Positions 46,088-54,020 of a stretch of DNA of 64,000 nt are shown here, one piece after another. Under the pieces are notes generated by a model. It ran no database searches and had not been told where the DNA came from. It worked only from the letters and a program-made list of their open reading frames with translations. How positions within the stretch are numbered: position 1 is the first letter of the stretch; each line of letters opens with the position of its first letter. The position numbers and the translations under genes were made by a program. Source of the stretch: Marinobacterium lacunae (GTDB taxonomy: Bacteria > Pseudomonadota > Gammaproteobacteria > Pseudomonadales > Balneatricaceae); contig NZ_JMQN01000057.1 in assembly GCF_000705555.1 (NCBI RefSeq), positions 124,001-188,000 of the forward strand. The letters are read 5' to 3'.

Positions 46088-47021
46088 CGTCTGTTCCCCC
46101 TGCGCTGTCGGCCTGCGGCAATCCAGCCGTATCGAACAGAACACGCTGCTGTCTGACTGCCGGGAAGCCGCCACGCACGGTGATCAGTGCCTGCTGCCTC
46201 ACCTCGGTCCAGGGCTTGATGCTGGCCCAGCTTTGTACGCTGTACTCGATACCTGCGCGCCCTGTTTCTATATAGAGCGAGGCGTCAAAAGGCATTGCGG
46301 GCATCGGCTGTTCATCTTCCCAGGCCTGACGGCGATCCTCGATGAACTGCTCCACCGTCACCAAGCTCGCCCCCGGCAGCGCCATCAATACATCGGCGGG
46401 CGCAAATTGAGGGTTGATCCCCCGCGTGCCGTTGTTGACGGTCAGGCTCCAGCGCACCCGATCGTATATATCCGGTGTCATCCCCAGCACCTGCGAGAGC
46501 TCTTCCACATCGTAGAACTCCCGGTTTGCAGGGCCTGTACTGCGTCCTGCCGCCAGATATTCGCTCTCTTCAGCGCCGTTTAGCCGCACCAGATCGTCTG
46601 CATCTCGCCAGTCCTCTATGGCCGCGACCAGTGCTTCCCTGCGCGTATCATCTTCGATAACCAGCGCCAGCAATCCATCAAGCAGTTCGGTCGGCGCATA
46701 GTTCAGATCCACTTTGCCGCTTTCGTCCTGCAGCGCGACCCAGACGTGCGTGTCTGCAAGTGCAAGACGATGCCCGCTGCCATCGGCCAACCACTGCCGC
46801 ACGCCGCTCTGTTGCAGGTTCCACAGTGCCCAGACAATACCGCTATCGGCTGCCTCGCTGGCCCTGACCGCCTGTTCGGCGTTCTGTGCCTGACGGGCGA
46901 AGCTGCGAGCGGATAACGACAGGTTGGTCACCAACAGGCTGAGCAACAGCAACACCCAGAGCACACTGACCAATACCAGCGCACGCTGACGAGACTCAGA
47001 AGCCCACTGTTCGCACCGCAT
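46077..47021 (-). CDS. gspK: Type II secretion minor pseudopilin GspK
   Basis: A 314-residue minor pseudopilin that caps the pseudopilus tip. A hydrophobic prepilin-like N-terminal helix (RALVLVSVLWVLLLLSLLV) is followed by the large GspK domain with VWVALQDESGKVDLNYAP, DWRDADD and helix-hairpin-helix repeats (YDVEELSQVLGMTPDIYDRV). It overlaps gspJ by 26 bases. A prepilin peptidase (gspO/pilD) is not in the window and must be encoded elsewhere. Confidence 0.92.
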   Translation of the reverse strand: MRCEQWASESRQRALVLVSVLWVLLLLSLLVTNLSLSARSFARQAQNAEQAVRASEAADSGIVWALWNLQQSGVRQWLADGSGHRLALADTHVWVALQDESGKVDLNYAPTELLDGLLALVIEDDTRREALVAAIEDWRDADDLVRLNGAEESEYLAAGRSTGPANREFYDVEELSQVLGMTPDIYDRVRWSLTVNNGTRGINPQFAPADVLMALPGASLVTVEQFIEDRRQAWEDEQPMPAMPFDASLYIETGRAGIEYSVQSWASIKPWTEVRQQALITVRGGFPAVRQQRVLFDTAGLPQADSAGGTDDEQ

Positions 47022-47703
47022 AGGTGTACTCCCTCAGACTAAAACTCAGCTCCTGCCACAGTGGTAACAGCTCGCCCCTTAGCTGCGCTCGATCCGACTG
47101 GAGCATAAGGTCGACTCTCAGCGGTAACTCACCGTTCTGTATCCAGCTATCGCTGATCTCGGCCAGCTCTCCGGGCCGTACATGCATATATTGAAAGCGT
47201 AGCTGTGGCTCATTCAGGCTCAGCAGACGGTGCGACACTCTCGGTGCAGGCGCTGACTCTTCAGGCCCGACCTGTGGCTCCTCATCAAACAACAGCGTCC
47301 AATCCACGATCTCTGCACTGCGAAAAGCACGGGTATCGAGCACTAACGCGGTATCATCCGGTTCGTCACTCTCTTCAACCCGCAATCGATACCAAAGCAG
47401 ATCGCTACTGCCACTTTCAGCGTGGGCCGGGGCGACAAATACCAGCTGATCCGGCTCGCCCCTGAAGGCAACCTGCAGCACGCTGTCGATATCGCGAATC
47501 CGCTCATCCCTGGCCTGACCGATTAAACGCCGGAGCAGCTGCTGTACCTGATACTGGCGGGAGATCCGTTCCTGCTGCTGATCCGCGGCATCCCAGCCGC
47601 GCGAGGTCAGTCGCAGGCTGCCAAATATCAGCGTCATGACCAACGCCGTCAGCAGCAGTGCGATCATCATCTCTATCAGTGTGAAACCTCTGCACCTGTT
47701 CAT
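46996..47703 (-). CDS. gspJ: Type II secretion minor pseudopilin GspJ
   Basis: A 235-residue minor pseudopilin. The prepilin cleavage motif is RGFTLIEMM, with Glu at position +5 and a hydrophobic helix behind it. The C-terminal domain includes PDQLVFVAPA and LRFQYMHVRPGEL as in GspJ. The ATG overlaps the gspI stop by four bases. Confidence 0.92.
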   Translation of the reverse strand: MNRCRGFTLIEMMIALLLTALVMTLIFGSLRLTSRGWDAADQQQERISRQYQVQQLLRRLIGQARDERIRDIDSVLQVAFRGEPDQLVFVAPAHAESGSSDLLWYRLRVEESDEPDDTALVLDTRAFRSAEIVDWTLLFDEEPQVGPEESAPAPRVSHRLLSLNEPQLRFQYMHVRPGELAEISDSWIQNGELPLRVDLMLQSDRAQLRGELLPLWQELSFSLREYTYAVRTVGF

Positions 47704-48098
47704 TGATCACGTACCAGTCTCAAGGTATTCAAGGTCAACCGATTCCGTGGCTCCCAGACAACGCTTAGCTCTATTTCGTAGGGCACAGGCCCCACCAGGC
47801 TATCCAGACTTTCCTCCTCTTCTGGAAAGGTGAAACGCCTGATCTCCAGCTCCCATTCAAAACGATCATCATCAAACCGCCCGCTGCGACGCCCTGGTTC
47901 AAGCTCGGCATCGCCCAGCACTTTGGCGAGTTCCGACTGGGCGAGTATCAGTGCCTGTTGGCGCAACACTGCGCGAGAGGTCGAATCCAGAGACACTGAG
48001 TTCAGGCTCAGTATCACGCCCAGCATCATCGCCAGCACGACGAACGCCACCAGTACCTCCAGCAACGTAAATCCGCTCTGCGAAGGAGGCCTAACCAT
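47700..48098 (-). CDS. gspI: Type II secretion minor pseudopilin GspI
   Basis: A 132-residue minor pseudopilin with cleavage motif SGFTLLEVLVAFVVLAMML and a GspI-type domain (LILAQSELAKVLGDAEL, FEWELEIRRF). GspI starts assembly of the tip complex with GspJ and GspK. ATG 48098 is chosen over an upstream TTG; GAGGA lies about ten bases before it. It overlaps gspH by eight bases. Confidence 0.92.
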   Translation of the reverse strand: MVRPPSQSGFTLLEVLVAFVVLAMMLGVILSLNSVSLDSTSRAVLRQQALILAQSELAKVLGDAELEPGRRSGRFDDDRFEWELEIRRFTFPEEEESLDSLVGPVPYEIELSVVWEPRNRLTLNTLRLVRDQ

Positions 48099-48585
48099 CG
48101 GTATCAATCCTCACTTCGCCGGTCAGGCTATCGATACTGAGCCTGTATTCGGCTTGTACGTGCTCCGGTGCGCTAAGTGCGAGTTCACCGCCGTTACTAC
48201 TGCCATCGGGATAAAACTGCAGCCGTGGCTGATCGACAAAGGGATCCTTCCACTGGGACGGCAGGGCGTTCTCGGTCAATCGGACATCCACCCCCTCAGG
48301 CCAGCTCGCACGTGCTTTTCCGTCACTGACAAAAACCCGGTTTTCAACATCGACCTGCAGGTCACGAATCCGGCTTTGACTGACCGCCTCGCTCCTTAAC
48401 TCTCTGAGCAATGCCGCGCTCTGACGGGCAAAAGCCTTTAGCTCACTGCCGGGCATGACATTGCCGATATTGGGCGCCACCAGCGCCAGCATCAGCGACG
48501 CGATCACCAGTACCACCAGCAGCTCCAGCAGGGTCATCCCGCGCTCGTGACCATTACTCCCAGTTCGAGACGTCGCTGTTCTCAT
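48091..48585 (-). CDS. gspH: Type II secretion minor pseudopilin GspH
   Basis: A 164-residue pseudopilin with cleavage motif ERGMTLLELLVVLVIASLML and a GspH domain (LLRELRSEAVSQSRIRDLQVD to SIDSLTGEVRIDTDG). The ATG at 48585 has GGAGGGG upstream and overlaps the 3' end of gspG by 32 bases; the open frame extends further into gspG but lacks similarity there. Confidence 0.9.
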   Translation of the reverse strand: MRTATSRTGSNGHERGMTLLELLVVLVIASLMLALVAPNIGNVMPGSELKAFARQSAALLRELRSEAVSQSRIRDLQVDVENRVFVSDGKARASWPEGVDVRLTENALPSQWKDPFVDQPRLQFYPDGSSNGGELALSAPEHVQAEYRLSIDSLTGEVRIDTDG

Positions 48586-48988
48586 CCTCGCCCCCCTCCC
48601 GGCCATCGGCGCCGAGGGTATAGAGGTCGTATTCGCCGTGTTCTCCCGGATAGCGGTAGAGGTAATCGTTACCCCAGGGGTCCTTGCGAATGACACTTTT
48701 GCTGAGATAGGGGCCATTCCAGTTCGTCACGCCGGAGGGCTCCTTGATCAACGCATCAAGCCCCTCCTGCGTACTCGGGTAACGCCCCACCTCCAGCCGG
48801 TACAGATCGAGCGCTGCACCAAGTTCCTGAATCTGCAACCCGGCGGTCTTGGTTTTGGATGTACCGACATGTCGCAGTACCTGAGGGCCCACAAGACTTG
48901 CGAGCAGCCCGAGAATCACCAACACCACGAGCAATTCAAGCAGCGTGAAGCCCCGTAACGTTCGCCGCTCTCTGTTAGCCTTTGCCAT
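48554..48988 (-). CDS. gspG: Type II secretion major pseudopilin GspG
   Basis: A 144-residue major pseudopilin. The cleavage motif is RGFTLLELLVVLVILGLL, followed by the conserved VGRYPSTQEGLDALI, DPWGNDYLYRYPGEHGEYDLYTLG and a C-terminal acidic calcium-binding region ending DVSNWE. It polymerises into the pseudopilus that pushes substrates through GspD. Confidence 0.96.
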   Translation of the reverse strand: MAKANRERRTLRGFTLLELLVVLVILGLLASLVGPQVLRHVGTSKTKTAGLQIQELGAALDLYRLEVGRYPSTQEGLDALIKEPSGVTNWNGPYLSKSVIRKDPWGNDYLYRYPGEHGEYDLYTLGADGREGGEDENSDVSNWE

Positions 48989-49008
48989 AACCTACCCTCT
49001 TGCCCCGT

Positions 49009-50226
49009 TCATAGCGGGAGCTCGTTGATCGACATGATCGCCACCAGAATCGACATGATGATGCCGGCGATCAGCAGACCGAGCCCCACGATCAAAAGCG
49101 GCTCGAGAATCGTCAGCATCCTCTGAATGCTCAGCCCAACCTCTCGGTCATACAGGTCGGCCACTTTCATCAGCATTTCGTCGAGTTGGCCGGTCTCTTC
49201 GCCCACCTGGATCATTTGAATCGCCAGCGGCGGAAACTCGCCTGTGGCCTGAAGCGGCTCACCCAGACGCCGTCCTTCACGCACGCCATCGGTTACTTGA
49301 GCCACGAGCACGGCAAGATGCTGATTCACCAGCGTCCCCCGTGCGATCTGAAGGGCGTTCACCATCGGAACACCGCCGTGCAGCAAGGTGCCAAGACTGC
49401 GACTAAAGCGGGCCGTTTCCAGCCGCTGGATCAAGCCACCGACCAATGGCAGGTGCAGCAGAGTGCGATCCCAGCGCAAGCGGGTCTCATCCTGTTTCAG
49501 TCGCTTTCGCAAAACCAGCCAACCCAGAACCCCTGCGATCACCAGCCAGGGCCCAAAGAGGCGCACGAAATCGGCAACCGCCATGACCACGCGCGTTGGC
49601 AACGGCAGGGCTGCGCCCATATCGGAGAAGAGCTGTTCGAACTGAGGAATCACGTATGTGAGAATGATCACCAGCGAGAGCACCGCCACCAGCAGCAGGA
49701 TCATCGGGTAGAGCAAGGCTGACAGCACTTTTTCACGCAGTGCCCGGCTGCGTTCGAGATAGAACGCCATATCCTGAAGCCCCTCGGCCAGACTGCCCGC
49801 GGTTTCGGCCGCGTGGATCATGCTGATGTAAAACGCAGAAAACAGCCCATCCTGCTCTTTCAGCGCCCGTGACAGGGATCGTCCGCGCTGGACGCCCTCT
49901 TCTATACGCTTGAGCAAGGCACGCTGCTCGGGGTCATCGTTAACCCGCGACATGATCTGCAGCGCACGGTCGAGCGATAATCCCGCACGCATCAGCTCAG
50001 CCAGATCCTGAGTGAACTGCTGCACGCGCTGCTGCTTACTTCTGCGACCAGCCTCCAGTTTGAACAGTGCACCCAGATCGGTGCGCGACCCCGCCGGTTC
50101 AACCAGTAACGGTATAAGCCCCTTCCCCTGAAGCTGCCGGACCACTCCCTGAGTATCGCGCGCCTCAAGCTCACCTTTGAGCTCTTCACCCTCTTGTGTC
50201 ACGGCGCGATAGCTGAATTGGGGCAT
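49009..50226 (-). CDS. gspF: Type II secretion inner-membrane protein GspF
   Basis: A 405-residue polytopic platform protein with two GspF domains. It begins MPQFSYRAVTQEGEELKGELEA, carries FTQDLAELMRAGLSLDRAL and the second repeat FSRSLGTLLHGGVPMVNALQIA, and has three membrane segments (two around 170-240, one near the C-terminus). It starts six bases after the gspE stop. Confidence 0.96.
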   Translation of the reverse strand: MPQFSYRAVTQEGEELKGELEARDTQGVVRQLQGKGLIPLLVEPAGSRTDLGALFKLEAGRRSKQQRVQQFTQDLAELMRAGLSLDRALQIMSRVNDDPEQRALLKRIEEGVQRGRSLSRALKEQDGLFSAFYISMIHAAETAGSLAEGLQDMAFYLERSRALREKVLSALLYPMILLLVAVLSLVIILTYVIPQFEQLFSDMGAALPLPTRVVMAVADFVRLFGPWLVIAGVLGWLVLRKRLKQDETRLRWDRTLLHLPLVGGLIQRLETARFSRSLGTLLHGGVPMVNALQIARGTLVNQHLAVLVAQVTDGVREGRRLGEPLQATGEFPPLAIQMIQVGEETGQLDEMLMKVADLYDREVGLSIQRMLTILEPLLIVGLGLLIAGIIMSILVAIMSINELPL

Positions 50227-50232
50227 AGACCA

Positions 50233-51951
50233 TCACTCCTGAGTCACCCGGATGACTTCTTCAAGGTTGGTCAGCCCCTGCAGCGCCTTGACACAGCCAT
50301 CTTCATACATGGTGCGCATACCGCTGGTGCGCGCGGCAGCATGAATGCGCCCGGCATCGGCATGATCAAGTGCAAGACGGCGAATCTCGTCGTTCATCAG
50401 CAGGAGTTCGTGAATCACCAGTCGACCGTGGAAGCCGGTCCCCTGGCAGTGAGTACACCCTTTGGCCCTCCAGAGTTGAAGCGGTTTGCCCTCGGCGAAA
50501 CGCTCCAGTCCCGTTTCACGCACAAGCTCGGGCAAAGGGTCATAGGACTCACGACAGTGCGGACACAATACCCGGACCAGCCGCTGTGCAATCACCGCGT
50601 TTAGCGTTGAGGTCAACAGGTAATCCTCCACCCCCATCTCCAGCATGCGGGTGATGCTGGAGGCGGCGTCGTTGGTATGCAGGGTGGACAATACCAGGTG
50701 GCCGGTCAGGGCAGACTGGATGCTGATTCGGGCGGTCTCCAGGTCTCGCATCTCGCCGACCATAATCACATCCGGGTCCTGACGCACGATGGAGCGCAGG
50801 GCGTTGGCAAAACTTAAGCCGATGGTGGATTTCACCTGAATCTGGTTGATCCCTTCGAGTTGATACTCCACAGGATCTTCCACGGTGATCAGCTTGCGTT
50901 GGGGGGTATTAAGTTGATGCAACGCGGTATAAAGCGTTGTTGTCTTACCGCTACCGGTCGGCCCTGTCACCAGAATCATGCCGTTGGGTATTGCCAATAG
51001 CTCGTCAAGCTGGGCACGGCAGGCATCTGTAAAGCCGAGAGACTGAAAATCGAACGAGATACTCTCACGGTTAAGCAGACGCAGCACCACGCTTTCACCA
51101 TGCATGGTGGGCACCGTGGATACACGAATATCCAGATCCTTGCCCTGCACCCTCAACTCGATACGGCCATCCTGAGGCAGTCGCCGCTCGGCTATATTAA
51201 GGCGCGCCATAATCTTGATGCGCGAGATGACCGCCGGTGACAGCTGCACTGGGGGCGCCTCTCCCTCCTGCAATACCCCATCGATGCGGTAACGTACCTT
51301 GAGCCGGCTCTCGAACGGCTCGATGTGAATATCCGACGCGCGCGCCTCGACAGCACGCTGAATTATCAGGTTCACCAGTCGGATAACCGGCGCGCCGCTG
51401 GCCAGATCCAGCAGCTCTTCGACGCTCTCCTCCTGTTCCTCGCCCGGAGCCACGTCGGCCAGAATGTCGCCCATCTGGCTCTGCCCTTCTCCGTACAGCT
51501 GGTCGAGGGCCTGCAGTATGTCGGAACCGACCGCCACCCGCGGCTCGACTGCCACATCCAGCGCCACCGACAGCGCCTCGCAGGCGTAGCGATCAAGGGG
51601 GTTGGCCATGGCCACCGGCAGCCTGTCACCCTCCTGCGTCAGAGGCAGCAGCTGATATTCGCGCAAAAACCTGAGCGAGAGCCGCTCGTCAGGGGGTCGG
51701 TCAGCGGGAAACTCGGACTTCTCGACCAGTGGTAATTGCAAGAGTGTGCTGAGAGTGGACGCGATATCCCGTTCGGATATCAACCCCAACTTGACCAGCA
51801 AGGGAGCAAGCGGCGCAGGTTCCGATTGACCGCGCTGCATTTGATTGACCCGACTCAAGTCGGCTTCGCTAAGGAGTCCCCGCTTTATCAGTGTGGATGC
51901 AAGTGCCTCCTCCTGCGGATCCGGCTGGGTTGGCAATGTGGTACTCATCAT
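50233..51951 (-). CDS. gspE: Type II secretion ATPase GspE
   Basis: A 572-residue cytoplasmic ATPase driving pseudopilus assembly. An N-terminal MshEN-like region (roughly residues 15-160) is followed by a catalytic core with Walker A GPTGSGKTTTLYTAL, Asp box LITVEDPVEYQLEGI, Walker B DPDVIMVGEMRDLETA, the His box TGHLVLSTLHTNDA, and a tetracysteine zinc motif (CPHC...CTHC). It is the first gene of the operon; GAAGG lies before two tandem ATGs. MshEN domains of some GspE/MshE proteins bind c-di-GMP; whether this one does needs the exact motif alignment. Confidence 0.96.
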   Translation of the reverse strand: MMSTTLPTQPDPQEEALASTLIKRGLLSEADLSRVNQMQRGQSEPAPLAPLLVKLGLISERDIASTLSTLLQLPLVEKSEFPADRPPDERLSLRFLREYQLLPLTQEGDRLPVAMANPLDRYACEALSVALDVAVEPRVAVGSDILQALDQLYGEGQSQMGDILADVAPGEEQEESVEELLDLASGAPVIRLVNLIIQRAVEARASDIHIEPFESRLKVRYRIDGVLQEGEAPPVQLSPAVISRIKIMARLNIAERRLPQDGRIELRVQGKDLDIRVSTVPTMHGESVVLRLLNRESISFDFQSLGFTDACRAQLDELLAIPNGMILVTGPTGSGKTTTLYTALHQLNTPQRKLITVEDPVEYQLEGINQIQVKSTIGLSFANALRSIVRQDPDVIMVGEMRDLETARISIQSALTGHLVLSTLHTNDAASSITRMLEMGVEDYLLTSTLNAVIAQRLVRVLCPHCRESYDPLPELVRETGLERFAEGKPLQLWRAKGCTHCQGTGFHGRLVIHELLLMNDEIRRLALDHADAGRIHAAARTSGMRTMYEDGCVKALQGLTNLEEVIRVTQE

Positions 51952-51961
51952 CGCCCTTCTT

Positions 51962-51977
51962 GTCCGCTATAGCGGAC
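51962..51977. promoter_or_regulatory. Perfect 16-bp palindrome upstream of gspE
   Basis: GTCCGCTATAGCGGAC is a perfect palindrome about ten bases before the gspE ATG, abutting its ribosome binding site. It could be an operator or, in mRNA, a hairpin occluding translation start. Further up (51978-52116) the sequence is AT-rich and should hold the operon promoter, which I could not assign. Confidence 0.5.
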
Positions 51978-52116
51978 TCCGTATCCTCACGCGCCGGGGA
52001 GTGTAAAGTTCACGTTACATTCTTAGGGTTAAAAAACATAAACCACCCCTCGGGTATACAAACACTATAGTCGGGGGTAACGGATTTGCATCGACCACTC
52101 AAGATTTAATGTCACA

Positions 52117-52980
52117 TCAGGATACAGGCAACGCATGGCGATCGGGATGATCGGGACGTTGCGCCTCACCCAGGCGCCAACCGTCTGCTGAGCGCAGAAA
52201 CTGACACAGCTGGACGGGGTGAAACTGCCTCTGCGCCGCATCCATATCCCAACGCTCGATCAGCATCTCCTCGCCCGGGCGGCGAATGTCGATCAGGTTG
52301 AAGGAGTTCGGCGCGCCAACTCGGGTGCGTGAAGAGATACAGGTACCGGCTAGCAGAAAAACCTGCGTCGGGCGCAGATTCGGATAGAGGTGCTCCGAGG
52401 TGCGCATCAACGGATCGTGAATATGCCCCCCCATGACAAGATCGATACCGTGATCACCCAGCACTTCGCAGATCTGTTCAGCCCCACGAATGATGTTGTG
52501 GCGGTCCTGATGCCGCCTGCAATCGACCGGATGATGGAACAGCGCAATGCGGTGTCGGGCCGGGCGCTCGGCATAGGTGCGAAGCTGCTCCCTGAGCGAT
52601 TCGGTATCCAGTTCGCCATTGCGGTGGCGCCAGCGCGGTGCCGAGTTGAGCGCAATGACCTGTACATCCCCATCACACCACTCAAAAGGCGGCAGTTTGA
52701 AGCACGCCTTGTAGCGTCCATAGGGTGACAAAAGGCGTCGCCCGATATCCCACAACGGAATATCGTGGTTGCCGGGCACCGCCAACACAGGCACATCGAC
52801 GGGCAACCGGGCTACAAACTGCGCCGCTTGCTCGAACTGTTTAGCGGTCGCGCGCTGTGTAATGTCACCCGAGAGGATAACCAGATCCGGCACCAGTTCT
52901 GAGGCGCGCTCGAGCAGCGCATCACCCACCGCCTGTTGCTCGGTGCCAAAATGGGGATCCGAGAGGTGAAGCAGTCTCAT
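52117..52980 (-). CDS. CpdA-like calcineurin-fold metallophosphoesterase
   Basis: A 287-residue metallophosphoesterase with all five metal motifs: LHLSDPHFG, ILSGDITQ, VPGNHD, LFHHPV and MGGHIHDP. The family includes cAMP phosphodiesterase CpdA, but many members act on other phosphoesters. Its ATG overlaps the stop of the lipid-kinase-like gene (ATGA), so the pair is co-translated and may act on the same lipid or signalling intermediate. No signal peptide. Confidence 0.9.
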   Translation of the reverse strand: MRLLHLSDPHFGTEQQAVGDALLERASELVPDLVILSGDITQRATAKQFEQAAQFVARLPVDVPVLAVPGNHDIPLWDIGRRLLSPYGRYKACFKLPPFEWCDGDVQVIALNSAPRWRHRNGELDTESLREQLRTYAERPARHRIALFHHPVDCRRHQDRHNIIRGAEQICEVLGDHGIDLVMGGHIHDPLMRTSEHLYPNLRPTQVFLLAGTCISSRTRVGAPNSFNLIDIRRPGEEMLIERWDMDAAQRQFHPVQLCQFLRSADGWRLGEAQRPDHPDRHALPVS

Positions 52981-53900
52981 GGCGCGTCCTCCGGCGAAGG
53001 CGCAATCACCTGAAGCCCCCCTATCACGATATCAAAACGCAGAGGCGTCACGATGCGCTGACGCTCGCCATCAAGCACCACGGTAATGTGCTTGCGATTG
53101 GGCCTGATCTCGATCTTCTGAGTACAGAAATGCTCGAGACTCTCCTCATCACTCAGTCGGCGAGCCAACCCTCTGATACAGAGCCTGAGCAAGCCCCAGC
53201 CGCTGGACGGTTTCATGACCACCACGCCAAGGTTAGGCTCTTTCATGCAGTGACCGATATCCAGATTAACACCGCGCATCTGCAAGGAATTGATGCCGAC
53301 GAACACCATGGGGCTTTGCACGGTACGTGTATGACCGTCGGTTTCGAGTGTCAAATAGAGCGCGCGGTAACCCTTGAGCAGGGTGAAGAGCGTTGAGAGA
53401 ATCGCGACCACCCGGTGACGTCCGAAACGGCGGGAGTGTTCCTCTCTTGCCTTGATCATGCGTGCATAGAGCCCGAAGCTCGCGTTGTTGTTGAACACGT
53501 GATCGTTTACACGGCCCAGATTAACCGCTCTCGGATTGCCCGACAGGGCCAGTTCCAGCGCGGCATCGACCTCCAGTGGAATGCCCAGATTCCGGGCGAA
53601 GAAATTGAATGTACCGGTTGGAATAACCGCCAGCGGGATCTCGGTGCCGCACAGTACCTCGCTCACCGAGCGGATCGTGCCATCGCCGCCGATCACCAGC
53701 ACCCGACCGCCATCCGCGCGAGCTTCCGTGCACGCCCGCATGATCGAGCCCCTCATCTCACGCCGGTGACGGCTGGCATGGAGCACTGCGCGAACCCCTT
53801 CAGCCCGGCATCGTTCAAGCACGCGGCGGGCAACGCGTTCGGCTACCCCCTGCCCCGAACGAATATTGGCCAGAATATGCAGTGTTTCCTTTATGCTCAT
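52977..53900 (-). CDS. Diacylglycerol/lipid kinase family protein
   Basis: A 307-residue DAGK-catalytic-fold protein of the YegS/DgkB type. The nucleotide-binding motif VIGGDGTIRSV and the substrate-site PTGTFNFFARNLGIP are intact; LANIRSGQG at the start corresponds to the usual N-P-x-SG-x-G. It probably phosphorylates a lipid at the inner membrane. GAGGAG precedes the ATG at 53900. It is translationally coupled to the downstream phosphoesterase. Confidence 0.9.
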   Translation of the reverse strand: MSIKETLHILANIRSGQGVAERVARRVLERCRAEGVRAVLHASRHRREMRGSIMRACTEARADGGRVLVIGGDGTIRSVSEVLCGTEIPLAVIPTGTFNFFARNLGIPLEVDAALELALSGNPRAVNLGRVNDHVFNNNASFGLYARMIKAREEHSRRFGRHRVVAILSTLFTLLKGYRALYLTLETDGHTRTVQSPMVFVGINSLQMRGVNLDIGHCMKEPNLGVVVMKPSSGWGLLRLCIRGLARRLSDEESLEHFCTQKIEIRPNRKHITVVLDGERQRIVTPLRFDIVIGGLQVIAPSPEDAP

Positions 53901-53935
53901 CACTCCTCGCCAGCCAAGCCCCTGATTTGAATTGA

Positions 53936-53991
53936 GTTTAACCGCCCTACGCTGTATTACCAGCGCAGGGTTATGAGAGACTGGGTTAAAC
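53936..53991. repeat. Nested inverted repeats in a divergent promoter region
   Basis: GTTTAACC (53936-53943) and GGTTAAAC (53984-53991) enclose a second imperfect repeat, CCCTACGCTG / CAGCGCAGGG. They lie between the lipid-kinase gene and the MFS gene, where a regulator could control both. Confidence 0.5.
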
Positions 53992-54020
53992 GTTTACAGC
54001 GCTACGCATAGGAAGTGGAT

